Assembly (NCBI GenBank): GCA_946811695.1
Contig: OX328123.1
Span: forward strand, 47,328,253-47,392,252
Direction: 5' to 3'
Length of the DNA: 64,000 nt
DNA from: Gonocerus acuteangulatus
Taxonomy: Eukaryota; Arthropoda; Insecta; Hemiptera; Coreidae
Numbering within the stretch: position 1 is the first letter of the stretch; each line of letters opens with the position of its first letter. The translations under genes and the position numbers were made by a program. Shown one piece after another: positions 1 to 9,643 of this stretch. The notes below the pieces were generated by a model that worked only from the letters and a program-made list of their open reading frames with translations, searched no databases and had not been told where the DNA came from.

Positions 1-1172
1 TAATTTTATTTGCATATCTGCTATTAAGCTGATTTACTACAATATTTTTTCTCACAAAACTAGTTGAGTAATTTAAATTTAACAAAATCATTTTTACACA
101 TTAATTGTCTTACAGTCTAAAAGTGATCCTACATAGATATTACTCAGGACACTATATCTAAAAGCCCATTGGTAACTGTATTCCTAGCACAAAGCTTCAG
201 TGTAATTAGAATGGCCAAATATGCTATACAACTAAAGCCTGGCAATGACTAAGTATAGGCTTGATAGAACATCACCATAGATTAACTGTCTGCACCCTAC
301 AAAGAATTAATCAGTATCTTCGATAAATTCAATTATTTTTCATATTTAAAAAAGCTTATTTTTGAGAGGGGTAGCCATGTAAGACTGTACGTAGTCAATG
401 TAAGTCAGTTTAGTCACATATATACAATCATAGCGGACACAAGCAAACTGGATGATTTACCCACGCGAGAAATTGTCACATATAATTGTCCTTGTGAAAA
501 ACACGGTGTGTCCAAATGTAAGCCACAAACAACTTTGGCCATGCGACTTATTGATTGTCATTGTGAGTGCCAATCTTATTAGAAATTGAACGTGTTTGAA
601 TTCAATTGGCACATCTGTGGGAATAATGATGGACGAAAACTGTATAGGGAGTGAGAGAAGGCTTATTGCGTGAGAAATACAGGAGACTAGATTGTTCTCA
701 TCCGTACTCCATGCTGTTGGGGGAGAAGTGACACTGGTAGACCCCTGGCGGGCATAACTGTCGGAGTGTTAGTTGACCAATTATCGACCACCAAGGGTTG
801 AAAATTATTAAAGAACTAATATCGCTATTATAAAATAAGGATTGGTGGTAGGAGGTTGAAAATTTAGGGTTGCATTTTTTTTTTTTTTTTTTAATGCCAA
901 ATATAAAAATTGTTGTCCAAAAATAAAAAAAACTTTTTTGAGGGTGGACCACCCTTATCTCTTAGGGATATGAAAAATAATTTACATCCTATTCTCAGAC
1001 CTACCGAATATGCACAAAATATTTCATAAAAATTGGTCAAGGTGTTTCAGTGGAGTTTTGTTACAAACACTGTGACATGAGAATTTTATATATCAGATAT
1101 ATAAATATATATATAATATATATGTTTATCTCTAGTAATTCAATACTTGTATATTATACGTTTGTATAGACG

Positions 1173-1233
<61 letters not shown>

Positions 1234-2036
1234 TATTAAATACCTATGTTTATCTCTGGTAATTCAATAATTTTAAAATTTGTTTGAAAGTAATATGAAG
1301 ACATAATATTCTGAATAAATGACATTTTCTATGAATTTTAATTTGGTTACGAATGTGAATACATCCTTGTTCGAATGATTCATTATCATCAGATAAAGAC
1401 AAGTTTAATTTGAAAGAATCACATATGTTATTTTGCTTTTTATTTCTTTTATCAATGTAATAATGCAGATTACCTCTCTTGACTACTCATAAATCACAGT
1501 CAAGTGGGTCTGATGCCATTAGTATGTCTGATATCACATTATACTTGAAACGATTAGGGACAACAGTTCTAAATATGAAGAACGATAATATTCGGGAAGT
1601 ATTAGTTTTTAAAAAAAATACCTAATAACAAAATGATCAATTTAATACAATTTTAAATGGTTGTGTTTCTTATTACTATCTTCTTAAAAATTATAGAAAT
1701 ACTTCATTCAAATCTATTGTTTCTAAAAAATTAGTGAAAGTAAGGAGTCATAATTAAAATAAAAAAAGAAATTGTAATAAATTAGGGGAAAATAAGTTTA
1801 AAGTTGTTTTTGATTTTACAATTTCATTATCAATTCTTGGATTTATCTTTCACATTAAATGGACAAAATATTGATAATAAATTTGAAATCAGCAATTCTT
1901 AATAATAAATCTCCAAAGGTATGCATGACTTCACTCAAATAAACCACGAGCTGCAGGAACAGTGTATGTCGTCTTAGTATGTTTTTTAATCTTTCTTATT
2001 CCAGGTATTATTTTAAGGTGGCCATACACATTCACT
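1..2036. other. AT-rich intergenic DNA, no gene seen
   Basis: No reading frame here looks like a conserved protein. The stretch holds homopolymer runs (for example T/A runs near 870-935) and one (TA)n tract. Nothing else could be assigned. Confidence 0.6.
1174..1237. repeat. (TA)n microsatellite
   Basis: Uninterrupted alternating TA/AT for over 50 bases, with diverged AT-rich flanks. Unlike most (TA)n tracts further on, it is not surrounded by recognisable family H sequence. Confidence 0.9.
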
Positions 2037-2106
2037 TCAAATCTCAAGGCCGGGACTGCACAGTCCAGTTAAAGTAGGCCCACTGTATGTGAGGCAAATA
2101 TCCTCT

Positions 2107-2121
2107 TGTCCACACACGTCA
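2107..2121. repeat. Left 15-bp direct repeat, probable LINE target-site duplication
   Basis: The sequence tgtccacacacgtca recurs identically at 3534-3548. The two copies bracket the R1-like LINE fragment, as expected for a target-site duplication. Confidence 0.55.
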
Positions 2122-3533
2122 CCGATCACAGGTGGTCGGTATGTGAGGAAAGTATGCATGAGCTTTTGGGAAAGTATGCATGAGCTTTTGGGTAAGTATG
2201 CATGGGGCTGTGGACTTGTTTGGGAGAGTGCTTGGGATGTATGCGAGTGTGAAAGGTGTGAGGATGGGATGGATGAATGTGCTGTATAATGGATTGGTAC
2301 TTGCAATTATAAGTTATGGAGCTGGTGCCTGGGGAGACAAGCTTACTGTGTGGACAAGAAGAAGACTCAGGATGGGCCAGCGAAAAATCCTGCTAAAGAT
2401 GACCAAGGCGTATAGAACAGTGTCCATGGACGCCTTGGAGGTGCTCGCCGGAAAGTGGCCTGTGGACTTGGAGGTCGAGAGAAGGTGGGCGGCCTACAAG
2501 TTGAGGAGCACTGGAAGGGTTGAGTGGAGGGCTAGTGTTATTGTGGGTGTGAGAATGAGGAGTGCGCTGAGGGATGTGTGTCTGATTGAATGGCACAGGA
2601 GGTGGGATGAATCAGTGAATGGAAGATGGACGAATAAGTGGGTTGCAAATGTGGAGGAGAGAATGAAGATGGTATGGATGAAGGTTGACCAGAGAGTGTG
2701 CCAGATGTTGAGTGGGCATGGCTGTTTTAGAGGTAAGTTGTTTGGCTTCGGCTTGTGTGAAAGTGCTTGGTGTGATTGCAATACGGATGAGGAGGAGAGT
2801 GCGAGACACGTTATGTTTGAGTACAAGTTGTATGAAAGAGAGAGGGGTGTTTTGTATGAAAGGTTGAGGGGAGCAGGGGTTGAGTGTGGTATGAGTGGGT
2901 GTCTGAGTGAAGTGGGGTATGAGTACTTCTGTGAGTTTGTGAATGGTGTGATTGGAAGAATGGAAGAGGCTGAGAGGCGAAGGGCGGGTGTGGTTCGATT
3001 GGGAGACTAAGTGTTGAGTGAAAGGTGTGTGAGAGTTGAGTGTGGTTGGGAATGAATGAGTCCTACGGAGCAAGAGGAGGGTACGTATCCCTCCCTCTCT
3101 ATGGGGAGCCAGGGTTAGTCCCCCCCTGATACCCTATGAATAGGGGAACCATAGGAGAGAACGTTCTCCGGGTCTGTGACCATTCAAGACCAGATGGACT
3201 AAGTCCTAAAATGGTACTACGGGTTGGGTTGGTGGTCGGGGGCCCTTCAGGCTTCGCCGGTTACAGACGTAGTGGCTTGTGTTAGATACTCTGGGTCAGT
3301 CTGCCCAGGTTTCGGGTGACTGACTGTCTCGGGGTGGAAGCTAGAGAAATAGGTTATCCCTTTCCGGGGATGTGTCTGCAAGCTTGCGATATACGAGGGA
3401 GGACGTATTTGCGTGGGCTTGCGGGGGCATCCTCACCTTTGTGTCGGCTGGAGGATGGATAGGTGAGGATGTTGGAGGCTTTAAAAGGCTGGGTACGTCT
3501 CTTATCATTTCCTACCTCCTTCGACGTACACAA
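2122..3533 (+). mobile_element. 5'-truncated R1-clade-like LINE
   Basis: This segment holds the C-terminal part of a LINE reverse transcriptase plus about 520 bases of 3' untranslated sequence, between identical 15-bp direct repeats. The 5' end is cut off, as is usual for incomplete reverse transcription. Near the 5' edge (2149-2200) a 22-base block, aaagtatgcatgagcttttggg, is repeated in tandem with a third partial copy; this looks like slippage or filler DNA at the truncation point. The strand is G/T-rich, unlike its AT-rich surroundings. No clear poly(A) tail is visible, which fits R1-like elements. Confidence 0.6.
2180..3013 (+). pseudogene. LINE reverse transcriptase, C-terminal fragment (R1-like)
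   Basis: About 276 codons are open, but only the part after the polymerase domain is present, so this is not a functional gene. The region around residues 75-100 reads KMTKAYRTVSMDALEVLAG followed by a P-x-DLEVERR stretch. That is the thumb/connection signature of R1, TRAS and SART elements, in which an 'AYRT-S--AL-VLAG--PL-L' motif follows the RT core. Near the C-terminus is a degraded zinc-finger-like block (CDC...ESARHVMFEY) whose last cysteine appears to be a tyrosine. There is no YADD/FADD box in the fragment. The start methionine is an accident of truncation. Clade assignment is from motifs only. Confidence 0.7.
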
Positions 3534-3548
3534 TGTCCACACACGTCA
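3534..3548. repeat. Right 15-bp direct repeat, probable LINE target-site duplication
   Basis: Identical to 2107-2121 in sequence and orientation. Sequence just beyond both copies contains short mutually inverted blocks (cagtcccggcct and its complement near 2047), so the original target may itself have been part of a palindromic repeat. Confidence 0.5.
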
Positions 3549-4370
3549 AGCCTGGCATACACAGTCCCGGCCTCACTGGACTGTTCAGTTAATCTATTGG
3601 GGTTTTAATTCTACTTCGATTTACTGTACAGGCGTCAAGGATGTCCCATTCACGGTGAGGAATATCTTAAGGTATGGATGGTGCATTCCAAATCTTCAGA
3701 TCTTCCTCTCTGTGTATGGGCACCCTTAGAAGCTTTGTACAGAAATATTTTGTTTAAAAATGCCATTAAATTTTTGAGAGAAACTTTCAAATGTTCACAT
3801 ACACATTTGAACCACCAGTTATTTTCTTGATATAACGTTTGTGAAATATGTACATTTTTAGAAGCAAGAGGAGAAAATAGTTATATAAACACATAACGAG
3901 AAGTAGAACATTTAGGAAATGTTTCAGAGTAGAATTTTAGCTCTGATTTGTATCCTCAGAAAAATTCTTAAGACCTACTTCCAGAGGAAAAACTTTCCAG
4001 CCATAGTATCAACACTTACTGCTACCCATGATATGGATTTTACCTCAAAATTCTTCTAATAATACCAAAATTTTAGCAGGGGTGAATATAGAAAATAGTG
4101 GGGGGCTGAGACTACTGGAGGATTTGGGGGGTATGGAATATTAACAACCTATAACTTGGAATAGTTAGCCAACTTAAACACTATTTCACCCAAAAAAACT
4201 TATATCACCACATTTCACAATAACGTTTTGGCCTTCAGGCCATTTTCGAATTCTTAAAACCAACAGCCTCCTTATTAAACTTTGTATTTTAGGCCTTGTT
4301 ATCCTTGGCAAGGCACATTTTTCAACAAATTTATTTTGTAAGTATAACTTAGCCATTCTATCATTTTAGC
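3549..4370. other. Intergenic sequence with a degraded hammerhead-like hairpin
   Basis: No gene is seen. Around 4210-4250 the minus strand has a short hairpin (ggcc, tgaa loop, ggcc) followed by AAAACG, resembling the stem-II and GAAAC part of Penelope-type hammerhead motifs. Several core bases differ, so it is treated as a relic at best. Confidence 0.35.
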
Positions 4371-4424
4371 GCGGTTCCTCCCTCCCTCCATAGGAAGGAA
4401 AGCCGTTTATGAGGTTATTTCATT
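4371..4424 (+). mobile_element. Terminal fragment of repeat family H
   Basis: Begins ttttagcgcggttcctcc and contains the family's inverted GGTTCCTCCC/AGGAAGGAA hairpin, followed by a gcttatgaggtt-like block. This is the hairpin end also found at 48044, 56523 and (inverted) 59742. The body is missing; the next sequence is the TIR of the Tc1/mariner-type element. Confidence 0.6.
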
Positions 4425-4430
4425 ATTATA

Positions 4431-4988
4431 CTGGGTGTTTCAGGGTTAAGTGGCCAAACTGAAAAGATGAACAAAGGACCTCAAAAAAAGAAAACAATTT
4501 CCTCTGAAGGTTTGTCCGCAAACGCTTTGCTTAGGAGATATTCACACATAAAGATTGATTGTGCAGGACTAGTGGCTTGAGCTTCACATTCTCCCCCACT
4601 AGATGTTTTTGTTTGGGGTGACATTAAACAAGAAATCTATGCTTCGACATTCAATGAAATTAATTCCTTACTAAGAAGGATAATTGAATCTTGTGAACAA
4701 TAATACATAATCAAAACATATCCATTGCCGTTCTGCCACTAATGCTGTCGAAGAAAATGCCAAGCCTGTCTTAATGCTCAAGGAAACCACATTTACATTT
4801 AATTAATAAAGTAGTTGGAACAAATAAATAAGTTTCATTTATTTGATAAATCTAGGTAATTCATAACAATGAAAATCTCCTAAATAAATTGTTTGCGGAC
4901 ATACCTACTGAGGACATTTTTTTTCTTGTTTTGAGGTCCTTAGTTCATAATTTAAGTTTGGGCACTTAACTCTGTTTCGGCTATAAGC
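4431..4988. mobile_element. Internally deleted Tc1/mariner-type element with about 115-bp TIRs
   Basis: The left end (ctgggtgtttcagggttaag onward) and the right end (4862-4988, inverted) can be aligned over about 115 bases. Shared blocks include ggacctcaaa, gtccgcaaac and aggagat. The left end follows a TA dinucleotide, as expected for this superfamily. At about 0.55 kb the element is too short for a full transposase but keeps a C-terminal coding scrap (see next entry). It is therefore a deletion derivative rather than a pure MITE. Confidence 0.6.
4590..4703 (+). pseudogene. Tc1/mariner-superfamily transposase, C-terminal scrap
   Basis: Reading from 4590 gives SPPLDVFVWGDIKQEIY followed by about 20 residues ending in ESCEQ and a TAA. 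The 'P-D-FVWG-IK--IY' pattern matches the segment just after the third catalytic acidic residue of mariner/Tc1-type transposases (usually DFFLWG-LK--VY), where the scrap begins. There is no N-terminal DNA-binding domain and no first or second catalytic Asp, so it cannot be active. Confidence 0.6.
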
Positions 4989-5240
4989 TATTTTAAAGAT
5001 TGACAGATTGAATATGGCTTATAGCTGAAACGTTCTGTAACAAAATTTAAATAACCTAGTGTGTGACATGCCGCACCCTATGTAACTTGAATATAAAATA
5101 TATGAGGACTGAATAAAGCTATTACCAACTTTATTATTGTCTTATAGGGAAATGGAAATTTTATCAATTAAGTAATTTCTTAAGAAGAATAAGTTTTATT
5201 TCTTCTTATACAAATAGGACATCGAGATAGGAAGTATTGT

Positions 5241-5460
5241 CATAATGGAGATCCAGTGGCAGTAAGTGTTAAGTCGTGAGGACTTAACACTCTGTGCCAA
5301 AGATGTTGGGTTTGATTCCCACTATGGGGGGGGGGTGGCTTTTCTTTAGAAAAAAGGAAAAGCACTAGCCCTATCCTGGCTAGAAAAGGGTGGTGACCCA
5401 TCCTAAAATTCTTAGTTGATAATAATGGACGTTAAAATTTAAATTAATTATTATTTAAAT
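5241..5460 (+). mobile_element. tRNA-derived SINE, family 2
   Basis: The head carries a tRNA-like sequence with a long variable arm (ttaagtcgtgaggacttaac) and a B box at 5308-5320 (gggtttgattccc). It is followed by the family's conserved body, 'ggtggcttttctttagaaaa ... cctggctagaaaa', and an AT-rich simple-repeat tail. Other copies lie at 15457, 16412 (minus), 17636 (minus, partial) and 18988 (minus). The class-II (Ser/Leu-type) variable arm suggests the parent tRNA type. A G run interrupts this copy. Confidence 0.75.
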
Positions 5461-5766
5461 TAATTATATTAAATTATTTAAATTAATTAAATTCTCATAA
5501 AATAATAAAAATATATACATAAAATTTATGTGGCATGGGAGATTTTATGTTACGTTTGAAAGATTTAATGCTAGAAAGTCTTTTATACTCTTCTATAATG
5601 ATTTTCTTTAATTAAATTTTAGTTCTTCAAATGTGAAGGTTAAGGATACTTGAGCCTAGAATGCCTCTTGAAAGCCATATCAGAGGAAATACTACCAATC
5701 TGTGTAGTAATTATTGACAGAGAAATATTGATAAGAGATAAGATGTATTTCCCCTCCCCCCTGAAG

Positions 5767-5775
5767 TATATAAAG
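5767..5775 (+). promoter_or_regulatory. TATA box of host gene 1
   Basis: TATATAAAG lies 46 bases before the internal ATG at 5821. Transcription would be expected to start 25-30 bases downstream, around 5795-5800. That is past the in-frame upstream ATG at 5785, which argues for translation from 5821. Confidence 0.7.
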
Positions 5776-5820
5776 GATCGCTAATTGAAATGCATCCTAG
5801 TTTATCCCGATTTGAGCATT

Positions 5821-6486
5821 ATGCAGTGGTCAGCATCTGTTTTTGTAGTGATAGCAGCTGTTCTGACAAGCGCTGTGGCTGATGTCAATCCTCTTCTGGA
5901 AGAAGTGATATATACTGCTAATCAAGAAGCCATTAAGAACCACAAGGATGCCGTCGACGTCCCGGCATATTCGCACGAAGGTTTCTTCTTCAAGTTCTAT
6001 GTCGCAGGCGGAAAAGCTGAAAACTTTTCGACTCTCCAACTCCTGGGCGATGACCAAGTCTTCAACCAAACTGATGAGACAGGTTATTCTGTCTATGACC
6101 TGGTTTTGAACGTCGGGCTGAAAACTATAAAGGTAGAGTTGAACTTTTCCTACAAGTTCCTCCATTTCTTCACTGGTTCCGGAACGCTGAATCTATCAGT
6201 CGAGAAGAATAGTGTACAACCGAAAATAAAAATTGTATCTTACGATAACGGTACCTGTACTGCTGTACTGGAGAGTGCAGTTCTCACACAACTCGGTGAT
6301 ATTTCAATAAATATTTCACCAGCATCCTGGACAAGAAGCATATTAAAGCATATTTCTGGCTTTGTTGCAAACCATTTGCTTCCACATTTCTTGTCAACTA
6401 TAAACCTATTCGTCAAGGATATAGTTGAAAATAAAGTTCCTAATTCTGACTTTTCTAAGACTGTTTGCAAACCTTTTGAATATTAG
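5821..6486 (+). CDS. Secreted TULIP-superfamily protein, group-7-allergen-like
   Basis: A single-exon gene for a 221-residue protein. Residues 1-20 (MQWSASVFVVIAAVLTSAVA) form a clear signal peptide, so the product is exported. The mature part has an N-terminal helix-like stretch, a beta-rich middle and an amphipathic C-terminal half (SILKHISGFVANHLLPHF). This layout and size match group-7 mite-allergen/TULIP proteins, which bind lipids or other hydrophobic ligands. Two cysteines (146 and 216) are conserved in the paralogue at 21413 and probably form a disulfide. Several N-glycosylation sequons are present (NFS, NQT, NGT, NIS). The 12-residue longer reading from 5785 is rejected because the TATA box places the start site beyond it. 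A polyadenylation signal follows at 6583. Takeout/JHBP membership is less likely, since the N-terminal cysteine pair of that family is absent. The ligand is unknown. Confidence 0.75.
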   Translation: MQWSASVFVVIAAVLTSAVADVNPLLEEVIYTANQEAIKNHKDAVDVPAYSHEGFFFKFYVAGGKAENFSTLQLLGDDQVFNQTDETGYSVYDLVLNVGLKTIKVELNFSYKFLHFFTGSGTLNLSVEKNSVQPKIKIVSYDNGTCTAVLESAVLTQLGDISINISPASWTRSILKHISGFVANHLLPHFLSTINLFVKDIVENKVPNSDFSKTVCKPFEY

Positions 6487-6582
6487 AATATCATTATCTT
6501 CTGTGCACATGTTTGGATATGGATGAATTCAGAAAAATACAAGTCTATGCTATATTTTTTTGTATTATTTATGGAGAAACCT

Positions 6583-6588
6583 AATAAA
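6583..6588 (+). terminator. Polyadenylation signal AATAAA of host gene 1
   Basis: AATAAA lies 97 bases after the stop codon, a normal 3' UTR length for a short insect gene. Confidence 0.6.
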
Positions 6589-6599
6589 TAACATTAAAT

Positions 6600-8039
6600 A
6601 TAGAACATATTTACAATAAGAATTGACCTAGGGATTTGTGATCCCAATTTTTTCTTATTTATTTAACATTTAATTGGATATTAAATACTCGCTAAGTATA
6701 GAGTTATCCCCATATTACAAAAACATTCAAGAAAATTATACATTTATAACTGAAGGCAAAATAAGGAGAATTATTTGTTTTTGTATCTCAGTAATTATCA
6801 CAATTTTTAATAATTGTAGTAAATAAATAAATTTGTCGGAAGTTTTTATTTATTTCTATAAATAATGTTAATTAGTATTTTGGGATAAACGTGGTTTAAG
6901 GTGTAAAGTAAAAGATGAGCTCACATGTACCCAAAAAATGGAAGTATACACATTGGGACAGAAAAGGTATATGAATGATATTTTAGGCCATGAGTATTTG
7001 ATGAGAAATTGCCAATAAGCTCCTCATAAAGCCTTTAAAAAGTATTTTCACAAAGGTGAAAAGTGATTTAAGGGCTTCTTTTAAACAATTTTGTTCTTAT
7101 AAAAGGACGAACATCTCAATTAATGCTAATGATTAAAAAAAAAAATGTATCATTAAAATACATCTATTAAATTTACTACGATTTATTAGAATGTGCTTTT
7201 AATAAAATTAATGTTAAATTTAAGAGGTCTATCTGATTTGTAACTCTTCAATTTTATTCTAGATTGAAAATGGCAAAAAATCCAAAATTTATCATGTAAA
7301 GAGGGAAAGAAAAAATAAAGGTGATTGGTTCAAGGTCAAGATCTATTAAAATGTGTGTTTAATAATAGTTAGCTCAAATTTCGTTGGCCACCACTTTAGC
7401 CACCAGATTCTTCGATGCCTACAAGCTACAAAGACTCTTCTAGGCTGAAATCAGTGCCAACCCTTAAAGTGTTTCCTTTAAAGTCGCTTAATTCGATGCT
7501 TATTATGTATTATTTATATTATTTTACAAGCATTATCATATTATTTTATAAGCATTATTATGTTATTTTACAAGCATTATTATTATTTGTTCTCACATAA
7601 AAAGCTGTTTGTTATCTTAATAATTTTATGTATTTTTGTTGTGTTGTCATTATTATTATGGGAATTGAAATTTAATTTTGTGTTCCAATTCCTTGCAGTA
7701 AGTTTTTGTACTTAAAAGCAATAAACACATTCATTTATTAAATGACTGTATGGTTTTAGACGTGGAAGACACGTTAAGCATTCATGCATATAGCGGAAAA
7801 ACAGAGTTCGACTCCACACTTTGAACTGTATATTTTGTAAAGTAATGAATTTAATATCAGTATAACATTTAGTATCAACTTCAGTATAATGCAAACTGAT
7901 CCAACCTGAATTTTTTCCTAGATGAGGTCAACAATTTATTTCTTAGAACCAGACAATACTTGTCAATTCACAGATTTATTTTGTCTATAATCCACTAATC
8001 CTTAATTGTAATTATTACATTACATTTGAGTCGTGTGTT
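6600..8039. other. Intergenic AT-rich DNA
   Basis: No supported gene. A short tandem repeat of about 23 bases (ttattttacaagcattat) occurs three times at 7516-7588. Short open frames here have no recognisable features. Confidence 0.55.
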
Positions 8040-8247
8040 AACCTTTGAAGCGTGCACATCTATTGCTGAGCTCCCGAGGATTAGCGACGAGACCTGCTCA
8101 TACCAGTGAGTACTCCTATCAAATATCTATATTTTACTTTCTTATTCAGACTTTTTCTTTTTTTTTCTCTCTCTCTCTCTTTACTTGTTTTTATTTAACA
8201 TCTTCTCAAGTTCATTTAATCCTAATTCTTAGTGCTTTAATAGCGCT

Positions 8248-9543
8248 ATGAATATGGAAGAAGAGTTTGAAAATAAACCACCCGATATTACTTCTTTGTT
8301 TAACATGAATCTGAAATGGTCAAAAAAATTGGTTATAATGAAAATTAATGATGTTAATGACCAAGTAGGTTTTAATAAATATAGCCCATTTAAGGTGTGT
8401 AAATTTATTAAAGGTTACACACCAAAAACACAAAAAAAATTCTTAAGGAATGGAACTATCCTGCTTGAAATTAGTGAGTCAAAAGATTTAATAAGCTTAG
8501 GTAACATCTCTAGCTATGACAATAAACCTATTTCTTTTATTGCTCACAATACTCTAAATTATTCCCTTGGGGTAATTTCATGTTTCGAATTGTCAAACTG
8601 CTCTGATGAGGAAATATTATCAGAGTTGTTTGACCAAGGTGTAACCAAAGTAGTTAGGATGACCAAAAATATCAGAGGTGTTAAAACATTAATTAACTCA
8701 TGGGCCCTAACGTTTGAAAAATTCCAGCTACCCGAACACGTCACATTTGACTTCCTTCGGGTCAAAATACAACCATTTGAGCCTCGCCCTATGCAATGTT
8801 TCAACTGCTTTAAATATCGTCATGTTGCAAATAATTCTTCAGTTAAATTATGCGGGAAATGTGGTAGTACTGCTCATAAAGCTGAAACATGTGAAAATGA
8901 AGTCAATTGTGGTAATAATCACCCCGCTTGGACTCGTACATGCCCTGTTTATGTAAAGGAAAAAGATATCCAAATTATTAGAACTCAACAACACACTACC
9001 TTTAAGCAGGCCGAAGCAATTTATAATCAAAGAAATAATTTAATTGATTGAAATTCTTTAAATTCATACTCTGCAGTAACGGCATCACAAAATATTGTAG
9101 ACAATTTAAGTAGTCAAATAGAGAAATTGGTTGGTATCATCGGTACTTTATCAAATAAAATTACTTTTTTGGAAGAAAAAATTAACAAAAATAATTCTTC
9201 TGGTGCGTCTGTTGACACAACTGTTAATCACGATCTAAATATAAGCTCTAAAAATAACTCACAAAATTTCACTAAGAAACAAGTATCCCAATCGAATATT
9301 GATACAAATAAAAACAAAAATTTAAACGAGGAACATTTTAACAGCACAATCCAAACTGAAAAAATTCAAGAACCAAAAAATTTTAAAAGAACTCTTTCTA
9401 GATCTTCTACCTCATCAACTTTAGATTCGACTGATAATTTAAATCCAAATAAAATTCCCCTAAAACCCCCATCGCAAAAGTTTAAAAAAAAAAAATTTCT
9501 ATCTCATAAGAATGAAAGATTTAATACGTATATGTATGTATAA
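8248..9543 (+). pseudogene. I-clade LINE ORF1 (gag-like, nucleic-acid binding), one nonsense codon
   Basis: Two open segments, 8248-9051 and 9127-9543, are in one frame and separated by a single TGA at 9049-9051, most simply a former TGG. Read through, ORF1 is about 431 residues. From residue 184 there is a cysteine-histidine array. The central knuckle is a perfect CX2CX4HX4C (CGKCGSTAHKAETC); the first and third knuckles (CFNC..., NHPAWTRTC) are partly degraded. ORF1 proteins of this type coat the LINE RNA and act as nucleic-acid chaperones. The tail is Asn/Ser/Lys-rich and low complexity. The ATG follows a 5' UTR with a CT-rich tract. Confidence 0.8.
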
Positions 9544-9643
9544 TTAAACTTGTGTATGTAGACTAATGTATGTGTGGATATGTATGTACATGTGTGTAAT
9601 TTTTTTTTTCTTGCTTACTTCTTTTTCTCTTTAAACACAATAA

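Noticed and set aside
2494..3073. Minus-strand Ser/His/Thr-rich open frames of 110 and 153 codons
   Set aside because: They are antisense shadows of the G/T-rich LINE sequence. The plus strand carries the recognisable RT motifs.
4210..5040. Further hammerhead motifs near 4230 and 5020
   Set aside because: Stem II and an AAAC or GAAAC follow, but CUGANGA is not preserved (TTGAATA, TCGAAAA). They are mentioned only as possible relics.
5785..5820. Upstream in-frame ATG of host gene 1
   Set aside because: It lies 10 bases past the TATA box, before the expected transcription start, and would put 12 non-secretory residues ahead of a perfect signal peptide.
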